Source: Gnetum montanum
Lineage: Eukaryota > Streptophyta > Gnetopsida > Gnetales > Gnetaceae
Assembly: GCA_015680685.1 (NCBI GenBank)
Contig: MNCI01017638.1
Coordinates: 121,437-185,436, forward strand
DNA: 64,000 bases
Direction: 5' to 3'
In this document: positions 1 to 9,759 of the stretch, in pieces
Position numbering within the stretch: position 1 is the stretch's first letter
How the letters are laid out: every line of letters starts with the position of its first letter
Notes under the pieces: model-generated
Told to the model about the DNA's origin: nothing
Databases searched by the model: none
The model's input: the letters and a program-made list of their open reading frames with translations, nothing else
Made by a program: the position numbers and the translations under genes

Positions 1-1166
1 CATCTCCTGATGGTTTCTGATTCTAAGAACTGGTACTAACTCTCTGCTTCTTTAATGAGTGTCCTTGGAAACAACTTAAGTTTTTTCCACTTATTCTCAA
101 TGTTTTGCAAGGTGCAAGCATCGTGGAATGCCTGTAAATGATGCTGCGGATCAGTGTTGTATCCCCCTTCAAATCGTGGGATGTTGTTCATGTCTAAGTG
201 TTTGATCTGACTATCTTTTAAATGCCTTGTCAGAATTCTTACAACCTCCGTTATGTCAAGCATACTTTGGGTTACAAGTAGGGGTTCGTCATGATCATCT
301 CTTTCATGATGCCTATGATGTCTTCGTTGTTCCCTACTTTCCCTTCGTTCATTCCCTTGTCCTCTCTCTTGACTCTCTCATTGAGGTCTCTCATTTTTCT
401 TACGTTTATCCTCTCCATTATGCTCATGATGGTTGCACCCATATTTGGAAGGAGAGGGTGAGTGATGAGATGAAGGAGAAGAGGAAGGAGAACCATCACC
501 ATGGCGATGCTTCTTGCCTTCTCTTCGGCTGCTACGACCCTGATCGTGGTGATGATCTAAGTGCCCATCCTTATTATGAGTTGTTGTTCCCTCTGTGAAC
601 AGTTGGTGTTCATGGGGATCAGAACCAGGGTTGTGTATCGTTGATCATAGGTTCTGATACCCAGCCTCCTCACCATTGTTAGGAGGAGGAACATCATTTG
701 TTAGAGAACCCATTATAATGGGTTCATCATCTCTTATTTTGCTAAGGACGTGCAGGCCTTTGCCCTTCAATAGGGTATGTTGGTTCTCCTACCTTGAGTC
801 CCTCATACGTTGTGCTTCTATGGGATAATAATCCCTTGAGTCAAAATCTTCAGCAATGTATTCAACGTATAATTCTGTCATGCCAATCTATGCCAAAGCA
901 CGGAGAAGCATGTTTGGGACTGCCCGATCTGGAGGTAACATGATGTTACCTTGCAAATCTCTCCAGTGCAGCTATTTGTCTTGATGGAGGATAAAGGTAA
1001 AGTTTGGAATATACTCATCGGGATGAGTATAGACTATCCAGTATTGTTGAGGACTTGGCGGATTTAGGTTATGTGTTTTTGATTGCCGACTGTTCTTTGT
1101 ATTGTCCCTAGATGGTGAGTTGCTCTTATGAGAAGAAGACACTGTTATCAGTCTGCTATTTACCAT
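1..1166 (-). pseudogene. gag: Ty3/gypsy gag, partial (left tandem copy)
   Basis: This is the 5' part of a retrotransposon Gag, the structural capsid protein. Reading leftward from an ATG at 1166, the first 64 residues carry a YTHPDEYIPNFTFI block. Later fragments give PRFEGGY and LQAFHDACTLQNIEN, near the left edge. Both are shared with the copies in elements A to D, and the second block is typical of the plant retrotransposon capsid domain. A stop follows residue 64, where the other copies read through, so the gene is broken. A primer-binding site (1260-1278) and an LTR lie immediately upstream. The gene belongs to a copy whose remaining sequence lies left of the window. The plus-strand ORF at 227-598 is the antisense of this gag. 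Confidence 0.85.
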
Positions 1167-1259
1167 TATATAATATTTATTTTAATTAACCTGAAGGTTT
1201 GTTTAGGCTCCCAACGATGTGAGTGATATCCTATGTTCTATTCAGCGCACAAACACTTA

Positions 1260-1278
1260 GTCCTTGACAACAGCGCCA
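1260..1278 (-). other. Primer-binding site, tRNA-Asp type
   Basis: On the minus strand this reads TGGCGCTGTTGTCAAGGAC, one base inside the LTR end at 1280. It resembles the complement of the plant tRNA-Asp 3' end, as used by Athila-like elements. The tRNA assignment rests on general knowledge of that family. Confidence 0.75.
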
Positions 1279-2065
1279 ATGATGAGTGGCGAGGTACCCC
1301 TACACTCAACCATATGAATATGAGCATAGCACATGCGATCCAGTCAAACTTCACAGACTAAGTGCCTACATGCCCCATGGAACACTTAGGGTTAATCATT
1401 CATTGTCTTCCCAAACTTACTTGTAGTTGTCACAGTGTATGGTTAAGTAAGTCTAAGGTATATGATTTTTATATCTTTTTATGTTTTATCTCCTATGCTA
1501 TTGAGGTGAAGGGTTGAGAAACTAATTACTCACTCTAACGAATGAACTAAGTCTAAATTACCTAGCGTTAGCATCCGTTCCCACTTATTATACACACCCT
1601 AAACCGATGCAACTGTGGCTACCAAACGCTAATCATTGCTAGGATCACCATGCATAACACACGTGCTCAAAGTGGGCATACTGAGGCACTTAACTAGAAG
1701 GAAAAGGTTGAGAGAATCTAATCTAGTCTAAGTGTGATGAGCATCCATTCCTTGATTATCCGTACACATCCTTAAATGCTCGTAATCAAGTCAGACTCAT
1801 TCCGCATTACTAGGAGATAAGGGTGAGAGAGAAAGCAATAAATAACATTAAATAAAATCCTATTCCATGCACTGCAAGGTTTATGTAGGAAGTTTGTCTT
1901 TATTGCCGTACACTTGTGTTCAGGTACAATGTTGCTCGAATAAAGATCTGTTCACTTTAGGACTCCTACTATGGGCACATGGAAAATATTCTATCTCTGG
2001 AGTGATCAATTTGCCAGAGTTTTCCTACTTCTAGCCTAGGATGAGGAAACAAGGAAGAGTTGCCT

Positions 2066-2076
2066 CTTATTTATAG
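2066..2076 (-). promoter_or_regulatory. LTR TATA box
   Basis: The minus strand reads CTATAAATAAG. The same sequence occurs at the same place in the LTRs of A 5', B and F, and as TATAAATAAG in C. It lies directly downstream of the GATATC array, so it is the likely U3 core promoter. Confidence 0.7.
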
Positions 2077-2089
2077 ATATGACAGTGCA

Positions 2090-2223
2090 CCGTGATATCA
2101 CATATGCAATATCACAGGGGACGACGCGATATCGCGTACGTGATATCTCATGGGATGCGATATCATGGTGGCTACGATATTGCGTATGCGATATCGTAGC
2201 CCATGCGATATCTCATCTCATCA
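2090..2223 (-). promoter_or_regulatory. U3 GATATC palindrome array
   Basis: Six perfect GATATC palindromes and two one-base variants lie within about 130 bp. Most sit in longer imperfect palindromes such as GCGATATCGC. They occupy the first 130 bases of U3, immediately upstream of the TATA box. The CG-rich palindromes stand out in an AT-rich context. A cis-regulatory role is inferred from position and conservation in the other copies. Confidence 0.6.
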
Positions 2224-2237
2224 TACCCCCATGACTA
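2224..2237 (-). other. Polypurine tract (PPT1) of element A
   Basis: The minus strand reads TAGTCATGGGGGTA and abuts the 3' LTR start. It is the expected plus-strand primer site. The same sequence, or a near copy, lies next to the 3' LTR in B, D and F. Confidence 0.8.
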
Positions 2238-2580
2238 AATGAAAACTCATCCTCAAGTTTCTTACAAAATATTGGGAAGGTATGGGATTATTGAGGTGAA
2301 TGGAACTAATGGGATGACATGTGAATAGATCCTCATTACAAAACTTGACAAAACTGGTGTTCATGATAACAAGGATGAATACCTTATTACATTGACATCA
2401 GGCCTTAGTTGGCAGCTCAGAGAGAAGAGAGAAAGAAGTGTTGCTGCTACCAACGCCAAGATTGTGTCTTTCGTTGTCCATCCGTAAGCGCGCCATCAAT
2501 CTTGCTCCTTACATAGCTAATTTCAACATTGCTCCATTCCAAGTGTTTGCACCAGATCCAATATGTTCTTGTATGATTAC

Positions 2581-2611
2581 CATCTGCACACACAACACAA
2601 TCTTTTATTAG
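2581..2611 (-). promoter_or_regulatory. Conserved splice-acceptor-like site in 3' region
   Basis: Read on the minus strand, a CTAAT branch-point-like word is followed by a T/G-rich stretch, then TGTGCAG and ATG. The B, C and F copies keep the layout (ATG at 17576, 53734 and 63305). The base before AG is C or T, as a splice acceptor allows. No donor was identified; the role is inferred. Confidence 0.35.
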
Positions 2612-2794
2612 CAAGGGTAAATGAATTTCAATGTAGTTGATACCTTGCTTCGGTGGAAGGTCCATTGGCTAGGTTGTGGTATGGCTGATATGGGTTTGGA
2701 GATATATATATTAATGATGACTATCAAAGGTGTAGGGGTTAGGAAAAAATTGAAAAAATCGGGGCTAGGAGAAAATCGAAAAAATCAGGCCCCT

Positions 2795-2808
2795 TACCCC
2801 CATGACTA
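2795..2808 (-). other. Second polypurine-tract-like motif (PPT2)
   Basis: An exact copy of the 14-base PPT1 motif (minus strand TAGTCATGGGGGTA), about 570 bp upstream of the 3' LTR. Counterparts lie at 17760-17773 in B, 63487-63500 in F and 53534-53547 in C. I did not find it in D, where the surrounding segment seems absent. Confidence 0.6.
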
Positions 2809-3982
2809 ATCGCGAACCTTCGGTAGCGTTAGAATGGAAAAAGAAAAGGAGTAAGAAAGATAGATAAAAAGGGACAACTATGGCATCGATGAAATGGATG
2901 TCAAGATGGAAATGAATAAAATAAAATTAATTACAAAAATGTTAGGGAAAAGAATTTAACTGGTGCACCAAAGAGGAATGTCAGTGGGTCCTCCCTAAAG
3001 CAAGCTCATGCCCAACAAACCCACATTCAAAGAGTCCATAGGCTCTGCTGAATGTCAATTGGAATAAGAGTTAAAGTCTTAGCTGCAAGAATTTACCAAA
3101 AAGAAAATAATGCATCAACCAAAATATATATACTAATGATACAACTGGCAATGGGGTGAAGGATGGAGAGAATAGAATGGAATGGAATCACAAGAACAAG
3201 GTGGTGTATAGTCCCTTGTGTGTTTTATGATTAATGGGACTTGGTAAATCTCATTCCAACTCTAGCCTCAAACCAACCACATCCAGCAACTTCGCATCAA
3301 TGCATCCGGTTAATCCATCCCCTTGAAGTAACAAGAATGTTTCCCCCAAGAGTCACCACCATTCTGACAAAACAAAGGAGAAGAGAATGGAAAGCGAGAA
3401 GGGCCTTAGTTAGAGGGAACATTTTTAGTTCCATAACCAGTGCTTGTAGCCCAAGGATTATTTTTTCTAAGGGGTGTGCTTTGAATTCACTTTTTTTTTC
3501 TTTTTTTTCTTTTTTTTTCTTTTTTTTTTGTGTTTGGTGTTTTTATGCGTGATAACCACACCATGCAAATACTTCTTATTTTTATTGTCTCATCTTCTGA
3601 TAATTGGGTAATATCGGAACGACAAGAAAACTCAAGAAGAAAACATCCAAGCACCCAAGAGAATGGCCAACACAAAAGCATCAAGTTCCCTTGAAGTCAC
3701 ACCCTTTTCAAACCTTGAGTCCTTCCTTAGTTTGAGAAGTGCCCAGTCACTGATTTGTTAAAGTTCTTATTATGAAGGACTGTACATTCCCAAGCTGAGA
3801 CAGACCATAGAAACTGGTGGATGGATGGATGACGTGAACTCATTGCTTGCCATATCGAAAGAAACATACCTTAGTATCAACAACATAACTTAAAGGTAAA
3901 AACCAAACATTAGCAATCAACATGAAAATAGTTCATACCATCATGAAGAACACTTATTGGGTGACAAAATTATAGGGTGGAT

Positions 3983-4010
3983 CACACACACACACACACA
4001 CACACACACA
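3983..4010. repeat. (AC)n microsatellite
   Basis: Fourteen uninterrupted AC units. Next to it (4024-4175) a 33-bp unit with TGTAAAACAAAAACAAG is repeated twice, followed by looser copies. Confidence 0.9.
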
Positions 4011-4299
4011 ATGGAAAAGTATAACGATGTTGTAAAACAAAAACAAGAAGAGTTAAAGAAAGTTGTAAAACAAAAACAAGAAAAGTTAAAGAAATTTGTA
4101 AAATAAAAATGTGTAAGGAAAAAACATGTAAAACAAATATGCATAAAACAAAATTGTGTAAAACAAAAATGCATAAAAAGAACTGAGGGCCCCATATGAT
4201 TAGCATAGGTAGCCATCTCGCCCATGACTGAATTGCAAGGGAGAGATCCAAAATAATGAACATCTATTTGAATTTCATAGAAGTGCCAGTCTCCTCCCA

Positions 4300-5050
4300 A
4301 TTGATGATCTTAGCTTGAGGGGTGGAAGTTGGTGATGCTCATATTCCAACGTGTCTATGCCTTCATTATTGGCATGGTTTGTCTCCTTAGTTCGTTCCAT
4401 GCATATTTGTTTGCTCTTTCAAGTAGCTGTCAACCACGGGGTGTCTACTACTTGTTGTGTGGCTACTACATAAAGGCATCTTTGTTTCAAAGTTTCAAGG
4501 ACACACCTGTTACATGGAGGCATTTCCTCCATGTCATCACCTGATGGATCACTGTATGTGATGCATGGAACTTTCCTCTTCTCGATCTTTCCATAAATGT
4601 TTATCTTAGATATCTCCAAGGAAAGATCACGAATCCTAAGGCATGCGTCTACTATACTCAGCCATGCCCTTCCCATTATAATTGGGAATTCCCCTTCATT
4701 GTTATTAACTTAAATCATCAGGAAATCAACTGGGTAGGACCAACCACACACAATGGTAATAATGTCCTCCACCAATCCCAAGGGAACGGTGATGGAGTAG
4801 TCTACCAACTCTAGTTGGATGTTGCTCTTCTTAAGTTGGGGTAGGTTCTAGGCTTGATACATTTCTCATGATATTAAATTGACTCCGTAACCTGAGTTAA
4901 GAAGAGCCTTATGTGGTTTTTTTCCAGCAATTTGTAAATAGATTAAGGGGCTTCTAGGATCAGTTAGTTTCCTAGGAAGGTGGCCTACCTTGATCCAGTT
5001 GGTTATGGTATGTGCTAACATAACCGTATGCGTTAAGCTCTGTTGGACTG
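4300..5050 (-). pseudogene. Ty3/gypsy aspartic protease (element A)
   Basis: This is the retroviral-type aspartic protease that cleaves Gag-Pol. The minus strand gives ALLNSGYGVNLIS, then LPQLKKSNIQLELVD, LGLVEDIIT, CGWSYPVDFL, FPIIMGRAWLS and LSLEISKINIYGK, all collinear with the intact protease ORF of element B. The catalytic motif has changed from D-S-G to N-S-G, a G-to-A change on the coding strand that would abolish activity. In-frame stops also interrupt it (EMYQA*NL, FLMI*VN). About 100 residues further on, the sequence reads into the join where RT, RNase H and integrase have been lost. An 85-residue open fragment remains at 4419-4676. Confidence 0.85.
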
Positions 5051-5487
5051 AAGGGTGCTCTGAAGTGTTAGATGGTGGAGGAGTGTACCTAGACTCAACC
5101 GCTTATTGTGAGAGCTTGTCTGGGCTTTTGGTTCTGAAGAAAGGTCTTCTCTTTCTATAGTTGTTAGAACCAGCAGTGGGTTGAATGTTTACGGCTCTCA
5201 TAGCGTTACGTTTCTGCAGTTGAGTAGAGAGTTCCCCTTACATTGTTGGAGTAGGTTGTATGGGAACTACAGGTCGAAGAGGTGCGGATGGAGTTGGAGG
5301 ATGGTAAGTATGTGGGGTGCCTCCCGAAGGAGAAGGAGTCCTCCTAAAGTACTCCCAAACTTGGTAGTGATGTTGGGGAGTTGTGTGACTCATAGAGTCA
5401 CTTGGAGAAATCGGCTGCTGCACATAATAACCATATGGATCGGGCTACTAGTAAGGGTAGCATTGTGTTGGCGATGGAATCCCCCAT

Positions 5488-5580
5488 AACTGTGGGTATT
5501 ATGGGAATACCCACAGTTGTGGTGTATGCACTTAATCCAAGACTTAATCCCCCATAAGAGTCTTGGATTAAGTGCATACA
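5488..5580. repeat. Two adjacent perfect inverted repeats
   Basis: AACTGTGGGTATT (5488-5500) is inverted at 5506-5518 with a 5-base loop. A 21-base arm at 5523-5543 is perfectly inverted at 5560-5580. Neither is present in the homologous part of B (near 20290-20450). The segment is an insertion in A's gag tail. Confidence 0.9.
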
Positions 5581-5809
5581 CCCCAGACTCTTGTAAATGT
5601 GAGATGATTAGACAACATCCNCCCACTGTTGATGCTATCCGATGGGTTGTTATTGAGTTCCACTTCAATAGTACGTTAGTGGCTGGTGGAACTACCTTGG
5701 ATTACCTTGGGGGATAAGGTAACCTTCGGGGTGTTTGCCGTTGGTTAAGTCTTGGATTAAGTGCATACACCCCAGACTCTTGTAAATGTGAGATGATTAG
5801 ACAACATCC
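5560..5809. repeat. 61-bp exact direct repeat beside a single N
   Basis: Bases 5560-5620 recur exactly at 5749-5809, and the first copy ends at a single N (5621). The rest of the element has diverged by several percent, so an exact repeat ending at an N points to an unmerged assembly overlap. Confidence 0.85.
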
Positions 5810-7741
5810 CTTGGGATGATCATAATGGTAGATCTCACATCCACCATCATCGTCTATGTCTGAATCCACAACCTCATCAGAGATAGTAATTTTCCCCTTA
5901 CCCTTGTTATGTGCAGGGCCTGAATTTCTCCTCTTTGTCTTATCTTTGTCACTACTTCGTTCCTCCTTAGACTCTTCTACGATTTTCTAAACACTTTCAA
6001 GTATGGAGTCTAAGGAATCCCACAATTGATCTATCTTAGCCGATACTTCTGTTGTTAATTTTTGAATCGGTAAGGTTTTTTTGTTCACCAACTCTTCAAA
6101 TGGTGACTCATCCTCTTCATCGCAAAATTTCACTCCCTTCTTCCAAAGGGAGGGATCACGGTTGTATTCTTCTGCACTTTCTCTTTTTCATAGCTCACCT
6201 TCTTCTTTTGCTACTTGTTCCAACAAGCGATGAACATCATGGGCTCTAAGTTTTGATAGTCTCCCTTGGGCATAAGTCCCAAGGGTTCTCGTCGTCTCAT
6301 GTCTGAGCCCATCTACGATGTGGCGATGGCTTGGGCAACGATGTAACAATGTGTAGTAGCGGGCCATGGCAGCATCCAAGGGTTCATGATTACCTTGCTT
6401 CCATCCTTGGATCTGCTTACGCAAATTAGACACTCTAGAGTATGGTTGATACTTATCGTTGAAGAGTTCTAGCATCGTACTCCACCTCCTGATGGTTTCT
6501 AGTTCCAAGGACCAGTACCAACTCTCTGCTTCTTTAATGAGTATCCTTGGAAACAACTTAAGTTTTTTCCACTCGTTCTCAATGTTTTGTAAGGCACAAG
6601 CATCATGGAATGCCTGTAAATGATGTTGCAGATCAACGTTGTATCCCCCTTCAAATCGTGGGATGTTATTCATGTCTAAGCATTTGATTTGACTATCTTT
6701 TAAATGCCTTGTCAGAATTCTTACAGCCTCCATTATGTCAAGCATACTTTGGGTTGCAAGTAGGGGTTTTTCATAATCATCTCTTTCATGATGCCTATGA
6801 TGTCTTCGTTATTCCCTACTTTCCCTTTATTCATGCCCTTGTCCTCTCTCTCGACTCTCTTGTTGAGGTCTCTCATTTTTCTTACCTTTATCCTCTCCAT
6901 TATGCTCATGATGGTTGTGCCTAGATGTGGAAGAAGAGGGTGAGTGATGAGATGAAGGAGAAGAGGAAGGAGAACCATCGTCATGGCAATGCTTCTTGCC
7001 TTCTCTTCAACTGCTATGACCCCGATCGTGGTGACGATCTAAGTGCCCGTCCTTATTATGAGTTGTTGTTCCCTCTGGGAATAGTTGGTGTTCACAGGGA
7101 TCAGAACCAGGGTTGTGTATCGTTGATCATAGGTTCTGATACCCAACCTTCTCACCATTGTTAGGAGGGGAAACATCATTTGTTAGAGAACCCATTATAA
7201 TGGGTTCATCATCTCTTATTTCACTAAGGACGTGTGGGCCTTTGCCCTTCAACAGGGTATGTTGGTTCTCCTGCCTTGAGTCCCTCATACATTGTGCTTC
7301 TATGGGATAAGAATCCCTTGAGTCAAAATCTTCAGCAACGTATTCAACGTATAATTCCGTCATGCCAATCTGTGCCAAAGCACAGAGAAGCATGTTTGGG
7401 ACTGCCCAATCTAGAGGTAACACGATGTTACCTTGCAAATCTATCCACCACAGCTGTTTGTCTTGATGAAGGATAAAGGTAAAGTTTGGAATATACTCAT
7501 CGGGATGAGTATAGACTATTCGATATTGTTGAGGACTTGGCGAATTTAGGTTATGTGTTTTTGATTGCCAATTGTTCTTTGTATTTTCCCTAGGTGGTGA
7601 GTTGCTCTTATGAGAAGAAGACATTGTTATCGGTGTGCTATTTACCATTATATAATATTTCTTTTAATTAACCCAAAGGTTTGTTTAGGCTCCCAACGAT
7701 GTGAGTGATATCCTATGTTCTATTCAGCGCACAAACACTTA

Positions 7742-7760
7742 GTCCTTGACAACGACGCCA
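7742..7760 (-). other. Primer-binding site of element A
   Basis: The minus strand reads TGGCGTCGTTGTCAAGGAC, one base from the LTR. Same family as the other primer sites. Confidence 0.75.
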
Positions 7761-7761
7761 A

Positions 7762-8691
7762 TGATGAGTGGCGAGGTACCCCTACACTCAACCATAAGAA
7801 TACGAGCGTAGCACACGCGATCCGGTTGAACTTCGTAGACTAAGTGCCTACACACCCCATGGAACACTTAGGGTTAATCATCCATTGTCTTCCCAGACTT
7901 ACTTGTAGTTGTCATGGTGTATGGTTAAGTAAGTTTGAGGTATATGATTTTTATAGCTTTTTATGTTTTATCTCCTATTCTATTGAGGTGAAGGGTTGAG
8001 AAACTAATTACTAACTCTAACTAATGAACTAAGTCTAAATTACCTAGCATCAGCATCCGTTCCCACGTACCGTACACACCCTGAACCGATGCAATCATGG
8101 CTACCAAACGTTAATCGTTGCTGGGATCACCACGCGTAACACACATGCTCGAAGTGGTCGTATTGAGGCACTTAACTAGGTGGAAAGGGTTGAGAGAATC
8201 TAATCTAGCCTAAGTGTGATGAGCATCCATTCCTTAATTATCCGTACACATCCTTAAATGCTCGTAATCAAGTCGTACTCATTCCGCACTACTAGGAGAT
8301 AAGGGTGAGAGAGAAAGCAATAAATAAAATTAAATAAAATCCTATTCGATGCACTGTAAGTTTTATCCAAGAATTTCATCTTTATTGTCATACACAAATT
8401 TTGTTCATGTACAATGTTGCTCGAATAATGATCCATTCACTTTAGGACTCCTTCTCCAGGCACATGGAAAATATTCTATCTCTAGAGTGATCAATCTACC
8501 ATAGTTTTCCTTCTTCTAGCCTAGGATGAGGAAACAAGAGAGAGCCACCTCTTATTTATAGATATGACAGTGCACTGCAATACCACGAACCCGATATCAC
8601 AGGGGACGACACGATATCGCATATGCGATATCGCATGGGATGCGATATCACGGTGGCCGTGATATCATGTACGTGATATCGCATCTCATCA
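7762..8691 (-). repeat. 5' LTR of element A
   Basis: A 930-bp LTR with TGATGAG and CTCATCA ends. Six GATATC words lie at about 8595-8685, a TATA box (minus CTATAAATAAG) at 8551-8561, and an AATAAAG signal in R. The sequence beyond 8691 is element G, so this is the outer end of the tandem array. Confidence 0.9.
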
Positions 8692-9179
8692 GATATGATG
8701 TTGAACAATGGATGGAGAAATCCTCTACTTAAAATTCAAAGGTGACCAAGCAAAAGGCTCAAAATAATTTGTTGAAACCTAAATTAATCTCTGCTCTTGA
8801 TCAATGGTTAAACTTGAACTAATGATCGATGGTTTATTTTGTGTAGCATAAATATATTTTAATTAAGAAAGAAGTTCCTTTAAATATAAAGTTGCCTCCT
8901 CACCACTTATCACAAAAGAATAATTCTTTAGTTTAAATGGATCCTTACCATATAAGATATCTTCCACTTGAGTACATAGGAACTGTCTTTGTAAATCCAT
9001 AGTTACATCCTTGGACTCTTCCAATGTTAGTACTTAATACAACTCATCCAAATCACATAATCCATGTTTTATATAGCAGCATTAACCATATTAAGTTCAT
9101 CAAACTAGAATTGATTATCAAGATTATGTAAATTAACTAAAGAATTCATATTTGCAAATGTTGAGGTCATCAAACTAGT

Positions 9180-9722
9180 TTAAACATAGATAACCACATC
9201 CATTGTTACCAGCATAGGACTACCTAAAATTAGAGGATAAACATTATTTAAAGAGGATATATGATAATCTAGCATAATGAAATCAGTAGGGTACAAGGCT
9301 TTATTCACTTGTATCAAAATATCCTCAACAATACCTTTTAGATACATAGTAGATACATCTACTAAAGAAATGATAATGTTGGTAGGTTTAATATGATCAT
9401 AACCCAATGACTGATAAATCTAAAATGGCATAATATTTACACTAGGTCCTAGCTCAACTAATCCATGATGAAGCTTCCTATTATGAATCATGCAAGCAAT
9501 TGTAGGACTACCTAAATTCACTGCTTTTTCTAACATCCTAGCCTTCCAAATATTTGTGATATTCTCAATAAGGCTAACATGATTAGGTATTCTAATTTTC
9601 TTCTTCATATAACAAAGTTCCTTGAGGTATTTAGCATATTGAGGAGTATCTTTAATGACTCTCAACAAGGAACTATGTAAGGTGACATCTTTGAAGAGGT
9701 TTTCAAGTTGCTTATTATCCAC
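9180..9722 (-). pseudogene. Tat/Athila-type gag C-terminus and protease (element G)
   Basis: Two open pieces, 9420-9722 and 9180-9407, together give the junction and protease signature common in plant Tat/Athila elements. A conserved run upstream of the protease (TPQYAKYLKELCYMKKKIRI) is followed by GSPTIACMI, the active-site region LVELGPSVNIMPF, then KGIVEDILIQVNK, PTDFIMLDY and LILGSPMLVTMD. That lineage usually reads D-L-G-A-S at the active site; here the aspartate is glutamate and the alanine is proline, so it is very likely inactive. A stop separates the two pieces. The neighbouring gag lies to the right on the same strand. Family assignment is by motif recognition only. Confidence 0.75.
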
Positions 9723-9759
9723 CTCATTTGATTCTAACCTATGAGGAAAAGGTACCTAT

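Larger units (their letters stand above)
1280..2223 (-). repeat. LTR shared by element A (3') and its left neighbour (5')
   Basis: A 944-bp LTR bounded by TGATGAG (plus-strand left) and CTCATCA. A primer site and gag abut the left side and a polypurine tract abuts the right side, so the same LTR ends one element and starts another. In transcription order it holds a GATATC array, a TATA box near 2066-2076 and an AATAAAG signal near 1900. Its partner is 7762-8691. Confidence 0.9.
2224..4300 (-). other. 3' untranslated region of element A
   Basis: About 2 kb between the protease remnant and the 3' LTR with no long ORF. In element order it holds AT-rich TGTAAAACAAAAA repeats (4024-4175), an (AC)n tract (3983-4010), a poly-T/A tract (about 3488-3532), a second PPT-like motif (2795-2808) and a splice-acceptor-like site (2584). 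It matches the 3' regions of B (17215-19050), C (52200-53837), F (62942-64000) and, more distantly, D (27292-29450). ORFs called at 2447-2665, 3241-3552 and 3941-4300 have no recognisable family. Confidence 0.75.
5130..7648 (-). pseudogene. gag: Ty3/gypsy gag (element A)
   Basis: Gag structural protein starting at an ATG at 7648, 94 bp after the primer site. The first 173 residues are open and hold the family's N-terminal block (YTHPDEYIPNFTFI, then LQGNIVLP). A Ser/His/Arg/Asp-rich linker follows. The capsid domain (open 6188-6745) contains FEGGYNVDLQHHLQAFHDAC, LIKEAESWYWSLELETIRRW and MARYYTLLHRCPSHRHIVDG. Beyond a stop come a lysine-rich segment and a short Cys/His knuckle near 5800-5835, read as CEIYHYDHPKGCC; its second cysteine has become tyrosine. 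A proline-rich tail follows. The tail is disrupted by the fold-back and duplication at 5488-5809. The original start is supported by the matching start in the left copy. Confidence 0.88.
1280..8691 (-). mobile_element. Element A: gag-PR-only Ty3/gypsy retrotransposon
   Basis: A complete LTR-internal-LTR unit on the minus strand. The 5' LTR is 7762-8691, PBS 7742-7760, gag about 5130-7648, protease about 4300-5050, a 2-kb untranslated 3' region, PPT 2224-2237 and 3' LTR 1280-2223. No reverse transcriptase, RNase H or integrase is present: sequence matching the start of pol in element C joins directly to sequence matching the end of pol near 4258-4300. The 3' LTR also serves as 5' LTR of the next copy to the left, so a target duplication cannot be tested here. 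The outer flank is GATAT at 8692-8696. The two LTRs differ mostly by transitions, at roughly one base in ten over the first 100 bases compared by eye, so the copy is old. Confidence 0.88.

Noticed and set aside
227-598. 123-residue plus-strand ORF (similar ones at 6709-6924 and 21420-21788)
   Set aside because: It is the antisense of the conserved gag linker and capsid region and recurs only because gag recurs.
3241-3552. 103-residue plus ORF ending in poly-Phe
   Set aside because: The tail is the translated poly-T tract of the element A 3' region; the frame is not conserved in B or C.
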